This document shows positions 48,379-59,654 of a stretch of DNA of 64,000 bases, piece by piece. The stretch comes from Artemisia argyi (lineage: Eukaryota > Streptophyta > Magnoliopsida > Asterales > Asteraceae), in contig CM060694.1 in NCBI GenBank assembly GCA_030686995.1, positions 94,641,844 to 94,705,843 on the forward strand, given 5' to 3'. Position 1 is the stretch's first letter; each line of letters begins with the position of its first letter. The position numbers and the translations under genes are program-made. The notes below the pieces were generated by a model. The model saw only the letters and a program-made list of their open reading frames with translations. It did not search any database and was not told the origin of the DNA.

Positions 48379-48599
48379 AAAACTCGATAGCCAGCAACAT
48401 GTAATCCCACTAACCGGGTATAACCCTAGCGTTCAGCAAACGGTGTAATGTGACCCACATGCCTCTAAGGCATAAGAAAGGGGGTGTGGGGGGCTCCATT
48501 GCGCAAGGATAGGAGTCCTTTCGGGTCGGACCCTGCAGGAGCTGAAGTATTGTTGGCCGAACCCCCAGTAGACTTAGAGAAAACACAAGAGAAATAGAG

Positions 48600-49516
48600 A
48601 AATAATATTTTATTCATTACACATATAGAACTTGGATTACAATACAATGAAATAGATCAAAATACAGTGAACTATATCCCTCCTGATTGATAACCAGGTA
48701 CACTTCCAGGAGTTCCTTGACCAGGTAACCGATTAGGATTAGGACGAACTTTAGGTAACTAAGCACCAGTTCCAAATGATCCACCAAATGGTATCGACAG
48801 ACCGTCGTAGGAGGTTGAGGAATAGGCTGTGGAACTGGATGTTAATTCCCCGTAGGTAATACGTTTTATTGACACGATATATATATAGAGGCAATACATA
48901 ACGAAACCACCCAACCCCACATACCGGGCTTGGGCCTTATTTATCATCTAATGCTCGGTAATGGAAGGGGGAGGAGGATTAGATAGTTGCTGACGTAATC
49001 TTTGAATCTCAACTTGAAGACTCTGGAGCATCTCTCTCATAGACTGTAACTGTTGATTATGTAGGGCATCAATCTGAGCTTGTTGCTACTGCTATTGAGA
49101 ACCAGGTTGAATGGGAACACCTTGTTGTAGAGTACCACTTAGAACAGTAGCTTGGACACGCATTTGATTGTAAGTCAAAATTGCCCACTCTCTCCATCCA
49201 TCAACATAATGATTTATTTGAAACATCTTGAGACGATCTTCATACGTTACACGACCTTGATCGAACCAAGGCTTATATTGGCTAGATCCTTTAATTTGCT
49301 CGTACCTTTCATCCAGAGTATACAGATAATTCGGATGAGACCGTTCGTTATAGTTAACAGAGGAAACATACCAAGCCATCTTGGAAATAAAAATATAGAA
49401 ATAAAGTCAAACACAATATGAGACGGTCAACGGAAAAAAGAATAATTATAATGTATATAGAGAAATGAAGAGAGGGATGTGTTTAACTTTCAGTTTTTGC
49501 CTTCTATTTATACTCG
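48600..49516 (-). pseudogene. Unknown small Q-rich gene with three premature TAG codons
   Basis: Unit read on the minus strand: TATAAATAG at 49504-49512, ATG at 49379, a frame to TAG at 48948-48950 (143 codons) and an AATAAA signal near 48611. The protein starts MAWYVSSVNYNERSHPNYLY, has a Tyr/Trp-rich region (KPWFDQGRVTYEDRLKMF, YVDGWREWAI), a Gln run and a coiled coil (LQSMREMLQSLQVEIQRLRQ), then PPPP. TAG at 49092-49094 and 49086-49088 lie within the Gln run, where CAG is expected. Downstream, after an intron-like stretch, a Gly/Pro-rich frame ends at 48672 and also carries one TAG (about 48759). I do not recognise the family; a host gene or a transposon gene are both possible. Confidence 0.55.
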
Positions 49517-49622
49517 GAAGGAAATCACATGCGTAAGTTGCACCCTAACAACATCCATATAGAAAAACAATAGTATTTTTTTTTTATATAATGACTCACA
49601 CGTACATGATATTATAAAAAAT

Positions 49623-49626
<4 letters not shown>

Positions 49627-49686
<60 letters not shown>

Positions 49687-50062
49687 AAAGATGAATTTCA
49701 ACTTAGAAACGACTACCTTCGCGGACAGCGAAGGCCCCATCGCCACCCCGCCAGACTATGTTGTCTTAACCGGGTCCATGCTGATCTCAGGTGGTAACGG
49801 GTTTCCTCCGGAAACCGTACTGCCTCCACACAAGTTTACCTTGCTGGAGAAACAGCCGGATGAAAACCGGGCCATGCTCAAGATTTGAACCCCCGCAACG
49901 AGTGGCTTGAAGGTTCAAATCTATCATTGCAATATATCTCCGGAACAATATGGTCTACAAGTGGACCACAAGTGAGGACTTCCCGGATGGTCACCCACCC
50001 GATACTACTCCCACTTGTGACTCGCTTAACAAGTTAAGCCCTACCCACTAGACCACAAGTCC
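49627..50062 (-). mobile_element. 5S-rRNA-like retroposon (SINE-like) with (TA)n tail
   Basis: On the minus strand GGACTTGTGGTCTAGTGGG (a tRNA-like box A, 50044-50055) is followed by TTAAGCGAGTC, GGGAGTAGTATCGGGTGGG and TGACCATCCGGGAAGTCCTC (to 49974). These line up with box A, the intermediate element and box C of plant 5S rRNA. A further ~290 bp of unique sequence (GGGGTTCAAATCTTGAGC near 49880, CTTCGCTGTCCGCGAAGG near 49720) ends in a ~58-bp TA run (49627-49683) where a SINE tail would be. Alternatives are a Cassandra-type TRIM LTR or a decayed 5S copy. The plus-strand frame at 49691 is a shadow. Confidence 0.6.
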
Positions 50063-50509
50063 TTTGATTAATGTGGAGTTTTCTTTTCTTTGTTTCCGAC
50101 ACGTACTTTGTATTCAATAAATTATATCAAAAAATTGGCTCTTATAATCAACTCATACATAAGATAATACTTTTAAATATAGAGGAAATTGACCATATTA
50201 CTATTAGAGTATTAGGTGACCTATTCTCTTTTCTTTTCGAGTGAAAATCATCAAATAGTAACAAAGTTTGAGATTTGTTCTAATTCAGTTATTGTAACTT
50301 TGTTTTGAATATAAAATTCACTCAAAGTTTCAATATTGTTCAATTCTTGTGTAACTTTATGTTAGAATGATCTGAACGAAACATTTCTCAAATTTGGTTA
50401 TTGTTTATATTTAGTCGTGCATTAACGGGTTGTACATAAAGTTGGTTGGAAGTAGCTATATTCAAGGCGTGATGTTAAAATAAATGTACAACATGTTAAC
50501 GCAAACCAA
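50063..50509. other. Intergenic, nothing recognised
   Basis: AT-rich; no coding or repeat structure I can support. Confidence 0.5.
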
Positions 50510-50680
50510 CTGGGCTAGTTCAGTTGGCCACCAAGATTCTTTAGGGACTTGGGGATGGGAGGTTTGGCTAGGGGAGGTCCTAAGTTCGAGTCTCACCCGA
50601 GACTTTTGCCCCTTCAGGCGGAGTTCAGGGTCAGCATACTACCCAATTGGATGTCACTGCTACATGAACCACTAACAACT
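50510..50680 (+). mobile_element. tRNA-derived SINE-like sequence
   Basis: Box A TAGTTCAGTTGG (about 50516-50527) and box B AGTTCGAGTC (about 50583-50592) are 55 bases apart, an internal Pol III promoter arrangement slightly longer than in a tRNA. The sequence cannot fold as a full tRNA, so a SINE head is the better reading. The tail is interrupted by the MITE at 50681. Confidence 0.6.
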
Positions 50681-51025
50681 AGGGCTGTCATTCGGGTTGA
50701 CCCGACCGGGTTCGGGTCAACTCGGGTCAAGCCTCCAAAAAACATACCCGAATCCGACCCTGTTTAAAACTCGGGTCAACTTGGGTCGGGTCAGCTCGGG
50801 TTTGGGGTCAACCCGAGTACTTTTACATTGTAAAAGTGTTAGTTTAGTCGGGTCAACTCGGGTTCGGGTCGGGTCAAAGCTAAAAAAACATACCCGAACC
50901 CGACCTTGTTTAGAACTCGGGTCAATTCGGGTTGACCCGATTGACCTGAATATGATTTTTGACCCGAGTTTACCCGAACCTGGTCGGGATCGGATCGGAT
51001 CGGGGTCGGGTTTTATGACACCCCT
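50681..51025. mobile_element. hAT MITE rich in GGGTCGGGT words
   Basis: Terminal repeats AGGGCTGTCAT / ATGACACCCCT and the flanking direct repeat ACTAACAACT (50671-50680 and 51026-51035; 8 of these 10 bases suffice for a hAT duplication). The interior is made of CGGGTCAACTCGGGTC-like words on both strands. The long frames in both directions follow from this repetition and are not genes. A related block sits at 2831-3016. Confidence 0.75.
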
Positions 51026-51335
51026 ACTAACAACTAAGAAGCCGTTAATAAAAACCGCATATATGGATACTTTAAGCACACTAATTTTGAAAAGTTATAC
51101 AAGAATGAAATAGGTTTGAAACTTTAATAATTTTTATAGTTGATATAAAGTTTGAGTGACAAAATTAAAACACTCATGAAACTTGATAGGCGACATATTC
51201 CTTTTTAGGAATATAGGTACTATACAATTTTTGGCATAATTTGATACCAATTTTTGGCATAATTTGAGTACCATACTTACTGTTACGTGCAAGTTATATA
51301 GTTTTAAACATAATTGATAATTTACTTAGTGTTAC

Positions 51336-51801
51336 TGATGACGTATAGTCCGCACTCGGGTCATGAACCCGACCAATGGACACTACTAACATCTAAGCCG
51401 ATCACGCATGGGCTATCATGATCAAGATTTGGGCTTACAAAGGCCCAAATTCGTAATTATTATTTATGGTCTTGATATGGGATCTCTTATTTTTGGGATA
51501 AGAATCAAGGGACTGCATTAATAGGGATACACCGAAGAGTAAGGAACACGATACCAACAAGGATTTCATGTGTATATAAAGGGCATCCCGGCCCTCATTG
51601 AGGTATCATCTAATAACCCTAACTCTTCATTAAAACCCTCAACCTATTACTTACTCTCACGCCGGAGGATAATCGCGGGAAGACAATCCCACGATAAACC
51701 TAACAGTGCTGTTTGCTTTCTTAGTGCGCAGGTCTCAAGCATTAAGATCCAATTGGTACGAGAACAGGAGTCCAAACAAGGAACGCCCAACTTTTGTATC
51801 A
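51336..51801 (+). repeat. Tat element 5' LTR and primer-binding site
   Basis: 466 bp starting TGATGACG and ending TATCA (TGAT...ATCA inverted ends). A TATATAAA box lies at about 51573. TGGCGCCATCCGTGGGA begins at 51807, five bases after the LTR, where a tRNA primer-binding site belongs. The start could instead be TGTTACTG at 51330; the inverted ends favour 51336. Confidence 0.78.
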
Positions 51802-52099
51802 ACAAGTGGCGCCATCCGTGGGACCACACACTAAGAACTAGAATGACGAAACACGGAAACGTAAACCAGCGGACTCCGCAGGTGAAGAAAACATATGATG
51901 ACCTATAGGGGAAGAAGCAGCAAAGTGATTCAACCTCTAAGCAGGTCTCTGGAACAACCAGTGCGCCCAGGCACCATGGATCAGGCTCAGATCTGATCTT
52001 TTCGACAGTAGAACTGCCCACAGGGACTACCCAGGCCACTACGACAACCACTAGCGCAGAAGATCTACAACGCACTCCTTTCACCACCCCCACCAAACG

Positions 52100-53274
52100 G
52101 TGCCAGAAACAGACCCCACTGAGCCGCCACGCACGCCTAACCGAGACAAGGGTCCTAACATGGAAACAGACATCCTCGCGCTAGAAGGAGTCGCGCCTGA
52201 ACTAGCGCCAAGTGATTTTGTGTCTCAAAACTACGAAACCTTGGCAGCCCTTATGCAAGAGGAAGCGAAAAGGAGGTCAAGTCAGAGCCTGCAAGCCCGG
52301 CTCAACTTTGGCCCTGAGTATGAAGCATCCCCACCGCGTCACCGAAAGGAGAGGCGCGAGAAGGATAGCCGCCGACTCCCAGTGTTTACTAGGGTCAGAA
52401 AGAAAGTTGTGGATGATGAAGCAGCTGACTTGCAATACCTGGAGGAGCATGAAGATGATGGAAGGCATACCAATGTCCACGCTAGGCTTGGTAGTCGTAG
52501 GATCCATGATAGACTTGGGTGACAGTGCTCACCAAGCGAAATCCCTCCAAGGTTTAGTAGTCGAAGAGTTCATGATAGACTTGGGCGACAACGCTCCCCA
52601 AGCGAAAGCCCTTCAAGCTCGGATTTCAAGGAAAGTCAGCGCAAGCTCGGCAAAAGGGTCAGTTCATCCTCAAGTGACTCCTCAGACAATGAGGACAAAG
52701 AAACAGGACACTGGAAGTCCAAGAGAAGATATCGCGATGAAGAGGACGAAGATATGTCCCGTCCCTGGCGCCGCCAAAAGATTGACGCATTCACTCGGTG
52801 CATAAGCGATTTTTTAGAAGATAAGAGAAGGCGCATGCCCGCTAATGTTAAAACTTATGATGGGACGGGTGATCCCGATGACCACCTAAAAATTTTCGAA
52901 TCAGCCGCTACCATCGAAAATTGGCCACAACCCGTGTGGTGCCACATGTTTAACTCCACATTGGTGGGGAATGCGCGAACCTGGTTTAGTAAGCTGCCAC
53001 GAAGAAGCATAGATGGGTTTGAAGAGTTGGGAAAGGCGTTTTGCTTGAACTTTACTCAAAGGAAGAAGTGCGCCAAGAACCCTGTCGAACTTGCTAGGGT
53101 AAAACAACGCCAAGGGGAATCCACAAGGGCTTATGTGGAGCGCTATAAGGACGAATGCATACACATCAAGGCATGCCCCGAAATACTAAAGATCTCAGGG
53201 TTTATGAATGGAATCAATAACCAGAACTTATCAGAAGGTTAAATGATAAGGTTCCCCAAACCTTTGATGAACTT
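52100..53274 (+). pseudogene. gag: Tat gag with one TGA and one frameshift
   Basis: The frame starts MPETDPTEPPRTP at 52100 and is open except for TGA at 52520-52522. Just there the protein has a repeat: the first unit reads RRIHDRLG then stop, the second RRVHDRLGRQRSPSES, so the stop corresponds to Arg CGA in the second unit. The capsid domain follows (KTYDGTGDPDDHLKIFESAA, FNSTLVGNARTWFSKLP, RQGESTRAYVERYKDE). A single-base frameshift near 53215-53225 moves to the frame used downstream. Acts as the RNA-packaging shell protein when intact. Confidence 0.85.
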
Positions 53275-55963
53275 ATGAAGCGCACGAGGTCCTTTATCCA
53301 AGGGCAAGTAGCCGTTGCGGATAGCAAGAAAGGCTACTCAAATTATAGGTCACAAGAACAGCCTAGGAGACAATCCAACGACCAGAGTAGCAACCGTAAC
53401 AAAAGCTACCGCAGTCAGGGGAGCAGACGAGATAATGACAAATACACCCCACTAACGAAGACTCCAAGGGAGATATTTGTGATGGAAGGCGCGAACTTCC
53501 CGAAACCCCCACCAATGCGCACCCCAGAGGATCGATGCGTAGGGAACAGGTACTGTGAATATCATGGACAGAAGGGCCATACTACCAATGAGTGTATCCA
53601 ATTGCGCCAACTAATTGATAAATTAGTGAAAGAAGGCAAATTGGATCATTTAGTTAAGAGCATCAAGGATGGAAAAGACAAACAGAAGGTCGGAAGCAAG
53701 AAAGAAGTACCCAAAGACAAGGCTGACACTATCTACATGATACAATCATGGCAGCGAAAGACTAGGCAAAAGGTCAGCCAAAAGTTTTCTTATGGGAGCG
53801 AAATCTCTTTCCCCACTCTGGCCGCGGACAACGCAGTAGCGGAACCGCTCACCATCGAGATAAATACGGGGGGTCACGATATCCACCGCATGTATGTTGA
53901 TGGAGGGGCATCCGCAGACATAATGTATGAACACTATTTCAAAAGGTTGCGACCTGAGATACGAAGTCAGTTAAGCCCAGCCACGACGTCGTTGATTGGC
54001 TTTACAGGAGAAAAGATATAGCCTATGGGGCAAATATGATTACTCGTGGTCGTTGGTGACAAGCAACACTCCACGGCGGCCTGGATGAATTTTATGGTGA
54101 CCAGATCTCCTTCGCCATACAATGGCATTATTGGAAGACCAGGAATATCAGCCATGCGCGCGGTACCGTCCACAGCACATGGAATGCTCAAATTCCTAGT
54201 AGAAGGAGGCATTGTCACCCTCTACAATACCACTGTACCACCTAGAGAGTGTAACACAGTCACATGTGAGACGACGCACACTCCAGAACAGCACGCAGCT
54301 AAAGTATCAAACCTGGAGCAAGAAGTATCGATTGGGGGATCGCTATCTGACAAAGGCAGAGCGGCCGTGTGCGCACTCTTGCAAAGGAATCTAGATATAT
54401 TCGCATGGGAACCAAAGCACATGACTGGCGTGCCACGATCGATTACAGAACACAAGTTGAAAATCCGACAAGGATACTCCCCAGTACGGCAGAAAAAGCG
54501 CGGCCAGGCTCCAGAGCGCGCAAAAGCCATTCTAGAGGAAGTACACAAGCTTGTGGACGCAGGCATCATGCGAGAAGTCTATTACCATGACTGGCTCTCC
54601 AATCCAGTGATGGTGAAAAAGAGTGATGGAAGCTGGAGGATGTGTGTGGATTTCACTGATCTCAACAAAGCATGTCCACAAGACTGCTACCCGCTACCAG
54701 AGATAGACTGGAAGATAGAATCTTTGTGCGGATACCCCTTTAAATGCTTCCTAGACGCATACAAAGGGTACCATCAAATCCAAATGGCTAAAGAAGACGA
54801 GGAAAAAATAGCCTTCCACACAAGCCAGGGTGTCTATTGTTACACAAAAATGCCTTTTGGCTTAAAAAATGCAGGCGCCACCTACCAGCGATTGGTAGAT
54901 AATGCATTTGAAAAGCAAGTGAGCCGCAACTTGGAGGTCTATGTTGACGACCTTGTCATAAAAAGCCATACCGAAGACGAGTTGGTACGCGACATTGAAG
55001 AAACATTTAAAACACTGGGAAAGATCAACATGAAGTTAAATCCTAAGAAATGCGCTTTTGGTGCTACAGAAGGCATGTTCCTTGGATACTTGATAGAGCC
55101 TGATGGCATTAAGCCATGCCCAGAAAAAACAAAGGCTGTCATCCAACTCCCTTCACCACACACGTTGAAAGAGGTCCAGTCCCTGAATGGAAAGTTAGCC
55201 GGGTTGAACAGATTTATGTCCAAATCAACAGATAAGTCACTCCTCCTCTTTAAAACACTCACGAAGTGTACAAAAAAAGGAGACTTTCGATGGACTGCGG
55301 AAGCGGAAGAAGCCTTTACACAGCTTAAGCAACATATAGCAGCGCTTCCCACACTAGTCGCACCCCGACCAGGGGAAGAATTGATTATGTACTTATCTGC
55401 GACTCATGAAGCAGTCAGCGCAGTGCTACTGACAGATAGGAACTCCGTACAAAAGCTGGTATATTTTGTAAGCAAAGCACTCAAGAAGACAGAGATTAAC
55501 TACAACGCAATGGAAAAGTTGGTCCTGGCGTTAGTATTCGCAGCCAAAAGACTGCGCAGGTACTTTCAAGCACACCCAATAGTGGTGATCACGGACCAAC
55601 CTATCAAGCAAGTTATCTCCAAACCCGACGCATCGGGACGATTACAAAAATGGAGCGTGTTGGTAGGCGAACATAACATCTCTTATAGACCACGCACTGC
55701 GATTAAGGGACAGATACTAGCAGATTTCATCATTGAGAAACTTGATGCTCCACCTTCAAGAGGCGAGGTAGAACTACAAGAACCATGGGTCCTGTTCACG
55801 GACGTATCTTCGTGCGTGGATGGGTCGGGCGCATGCCTTATCCTCACCAGTCCAAAAGGAATGGAATTCACTTACGCACTGCGTTTTGAATTCACAGCCA
55901 CGAACAACGAGGCAGAGTATGAAGCCCTAATTGCTGGATTACGCATTGCAACTCGAATGGGTG
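53275..55963 (+). pseudogene. pol: Tat gag C-terminus, protease, RT and RNase H domains
   Basis: One frame continues from the gag shift, with stops at 54019-54021 (TAG) and at about 54037 (TGA). Order: zinc knuckle CEYHGQKGHTTNEC; protease active site YVDGGASADIMY; RT with MCVDFTDLNKACPQDCYPLP, CFLDAYKGYHQIQM, YTKMPFGLKNAGATYQ and YVDDLVI; first RNase H (LIMYLSATHEAVSAVLL, where the usual Asp is absent, as in other Tat elements). The second, archaeal-type RNase H follows (WVLFTDVSSCVDGSGACLIL and NNEAEYEALIAGLRIA). The LARD interrupts it after ATRMG. Later pieces are at 62577-63133 and 63868-64000. Confidence 0.9.
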
Positions 55964-58932
55964 TGTCACAACTCGTAAATTCTGGTCTTTTCCCGAACTT
56001 TCACATTTACTATTCATCGGTTACTATTCATCGATCACTATTCATCATTTTACTATTCATCATTTTTGAGGACAGTTTGATATTCTGAGAAGCGTTTTAA
56101 AATTTTACTATTCATAAAACACTATTCACCTCCGGAGAAAATTTGTCATTTATGCGTGAGTTGCGTCATTTCTGTATACGTACGGTTATTTACCTAATAA
56201 ACGTTATCTTATGAGCTATTATTTTGAATAATTGATCCGATAATCCCAACTATGGTCCTAACATATTTTTATACTCATAATAATAATATAAAAATTATAT
56301 TATTAATTTAACCGGTGTTTTCAAATCAATTACTATATTTTACGGTTGGAGCTTATTACTCTGTCGGTTCGCGATATTTCAACCCGATCATTATTTTAAC
56401 TTCCGATTCTCACCAGGAATATTATGTTACAATTTTTACAACTTCATTATATTTTATTTCACCTCGTTAATATTTATTGTTAGTTAACTCGGTACCCGGT
56501 ATCACCTAAAACTAATAATATCTACCTAAACTACACCAAAGTCCAAGAATTCTTACATACTCATCCACCCTACCATACCAATCAACCTTACATAATTAAA
56601 AACCTTACTAACCATTTAATGCTTGTCCAAAACTTTGTATAACCTACTATATATATATCACACTTACATTTCAACTCATTCATTCCACAAAATATCAACT
56701 AGAAAAAGTTCTCATCTTTTCTTTCTCTCCTCTCATGAACCGGCCAAGCCACAAGACCAAGAAGAAACATCAAAATTTTGAAGATCAAGTCACAATCAAG
56801 CTCTATTTTCCATCCTAGTTAGGGTTTTGTGATAAAACTCTAGTTTTCTTTACATCATCATCTTCAAAACTCATCCAATCATCAAGTAAGCTTCAAGATC
56901 ACTTGTTGATCTTTCCATACTTTCATTTTTCTAGTTTCATGTTGTTTATTCAAGATCTATATGCATATGTTAGTTTATACCACTCTATTTATACTTTTTA
57001 TAACTTATGAACCCTAGATACTTAATATAAGTAGATCCATAAGTTTTATTAACATCCTCATGAGATCCACCAAGGTCGGTGATGTTTAGGAACCCATGAC
57101 ACCCTAAGAAGGTGTATGGTAAGATTAGACTAGATTTGTGGTGATTGAAAGTGGTTTGGTTGGATTAGAAACTAGTTTGGAACATTAGAAATGATTTTTG
57201 AAACTACATATTGACCTACTGTCCCTATTTGTGAAACGTGGGAAAATCAGTGGATGATGGGTAATTTTTGATCAAAGATTTAGAAAATACTTTCAAAAAC
57301 GAAACTTTTGGCGAAAGAACGGATTAAAACGAGTTAATAACGAAGGAGATATGATTTTCCGAATTTAACGACGAAAACTAGTTTTCTGAAAAACTGCATG
57401 CTGTTGGACGATTTTCGTTGGACAAATAGAGGCGTTAAACGTAACCTAGTGGAGCCGAGCTATCGAAAAGTATATACTAAAATGAATCCGTGGATATAAA
57501 GAACGAGTAAAATGAGCTTAAAACGACCAAGTTATACATGTTTTAAAATCGTCAAAACTATATATATAGTCACTACTAGAAAATAATATAACTACGTACT
57601 AAATAATATATTTTCTAGATTTCTTATTCAAGGAGTTTATTTTTAACTAACGAAATACGTACGACCCAAGGTTTATTTATGCGACTACTAGACGATATCT
57701 TAAGGTTTTCAAAACGAGGAATATAACACTAACGTTTTTATATACGATATATTACGATAAGTTTTTATAAGCCTAGTTGGACTTATTTTTCTTAAGTATG
57801 GAAAATACTTTACTTTGACAATAACACGTATTTTCAAGTTACGAGTGGTATAGGTATCATGTGCATGTGCATTCATTACATCATTTCATGATCTAAGTAG
57901 ATCACTATCATTCATATTAGGTTGCGGTTAGAGATCGAACCTCATTTTCTGTGTATCCACTTTTGCCATCGTAGCTATCGCACCAGGTGAGTCATAGCCC
58001 CACTTTTACTCTTTATACTTGTTTTAACTCTTTGGGGGAGATACATGCTCAACTACTTGCTTACTAGTATAAATACTCAAAACATACTTTCTTGATACTC
58101 AAAACATTTATACTTGATTGTTTTATTCTTGATTGTTTTATACTTGATTGTTTTATACTTGATTTCATACATACGTGATGGTGATATACTAAACTGTGTT
58201 ATACTAAACTGTGATGTGTATTCTTGAGCTACTGAGACTTCCAATGGCCCCAGATTAAGTTGCTGGGCACAACCATGGAGACATACATACTTCCAATGGC
58301 CCCAGATTAAGTTGCTGGGCACAACCATGGAGACATACATACTTCCAATGGCCCCAGATTAAGTTGCTGGGCACAACCATGGAGACATACATACAAACGT
58401 GAGGTCTTCGGAGATGAAGTGTAGACTCACGACTAATTGCTTAACTGTTGTGATGAACTTATACATGTTTTACTCATACTATATATTGTAGCAGTGGGTT
58501 GTAAACACACAGGTTACAAGGCTCTTATGGCGGGACTTGTAACTGAGTGGATTTACGATGCCTTTGCTGGGAAACCTTCATACATATGCATTACATTATT
58601 TTTTTTTAACAAACTCTATAAACTCACCAACCTCGTGTTGACACTTTAGCATGTATTTTCAGGTTTTTAGCAATGGCACGCTACTGGAGGTTTTGGCAGG
58701 GCATGGCATGGTCATAGAAGACTCTGATTATTTATATGGGGACCGTTTTAAACTATTTTAAGGGCCTACTTCCACACTACTTTTAACGATGTAAATTCGA
58801 TATTTTTGGTTAAACGATTTTATTCTAAATGATTAAAGTGAAAACCATTTTTGAACTAGTGTTGTAATACCAATTGAATTACACCCCAGCTACACGTATG
58901 CTTCCGCTGGACCCGATTTTGGGGGTGTGACA
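55964..58932 (+). repeat. LARD left LTR with three 52-bp units
   Basis: 2969 bp. At 58237-58392 it holds three direct copies of a 52-bp unit beginning ACTTCCAATGGCCCCAGATT. Early in the LTR the word ACTATTCATC is repeated several times (about 56009-56060). The minus-strand frame across the 52-bp units is a shadow of the repeat. Confidence 0.93.
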
Positions 58933-59654
58933 GATTGGTATCAGAGCTCTGGCTATAGCGAACTAAGTGTTTTTAAAACCTAGACTATAGCTACTTTTAC
59001 GAAAAACTTAACCCTATGACCGTCACGTGCCTGCCTGCCAAGATGATGCCTCACTTGTGGTTTGTTGCTGACTTAGGTGATGAGATTTGTGTCTCATTAT
59101 CTGGTATATTATACTCACTTATTCTAGTTGATTTCTATCATTGTCTTTCATATAAGCATGTTCACGTATCATATATGTCACCCTGTTATGTTTCTCCCTG
59201 CATAGTTTCATCATTCGACCTCGAGTTTGGTCACCTGCCTTAATCTTTCTGAACGTCTTGGTATTTGTGAAGGACATAGTATTAGTATAACTGAGCTGAG
59301 TATTTCAAAATTCATGGAACCTTGGTGGAATATAGACTAGTCACCTATATTCAACCCGTGATAGTGGGACATAGGCTGACTACCTATATCCGACTCAGAA
59401 ATAAATTTTGCAACACTGAGAATGGTTATAATAAAATTTTGTCTGGATTGAATCCTCTACTCAATTTCCAAATGTTTCATTTATGTGTGTGTATACCCTC
59501 GTTGTCAGAACGCTTATACTTTTCATCACCTCGTAAACCGCCGCCTGAAAACACGTCAACTGGTCATTTCATCTCATGAATCTTCACCTTTATAACACTT
59601 CGGAGACCAACGTTAACTGAACTTCGGGACGAAGTTCCCTTAAGGGGTAGATAC
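58933..59654 (+). other. LARD internal domain, non-coding
   Basis: 722 bp: primer-binding site at 58936-58947, a body with short direct repeats (GTCACCTATATTCAACCCGT and GACTACCTATATCCGACTC near 59340-59395), and the segment GGACGAAGTTCCCTTAAGGGG near 59628 serving as polypurine-tract region. No gag or pol fragment seen. Confidence 0.75.

Noticed and set aside
49974..50036. Functional 5S rRNA gene
   Set aside because: Only the internal promoter-like part is recognisable, with many changes and no 5' third, so it cannot be a working 5S gene.
50516..50592. tRNA gene
   Set aside because: Boxes A and B are present but too far apart and no acceptor or anticodon stems can be drawn; a SINE head fits better.
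50697..51113. 138- and 120-codon frames on opposite strands
   Set aside because: Both come from low-complexity GGGTC repeats in a hAT MITE with clear ends and target duplication.
52212..52805. 197-codon frame overlapping gag
   Set aside because: Alternative frame of Tat gag; composition and position give no sign of a separate gene.
58077..58340. 87-codon minus-strand frame, also present at 61768-62031
   Set aside because: It is duplicated because the LTR is duplicated, and its repeated peptide is the 52-bp unit; no coding evidence.
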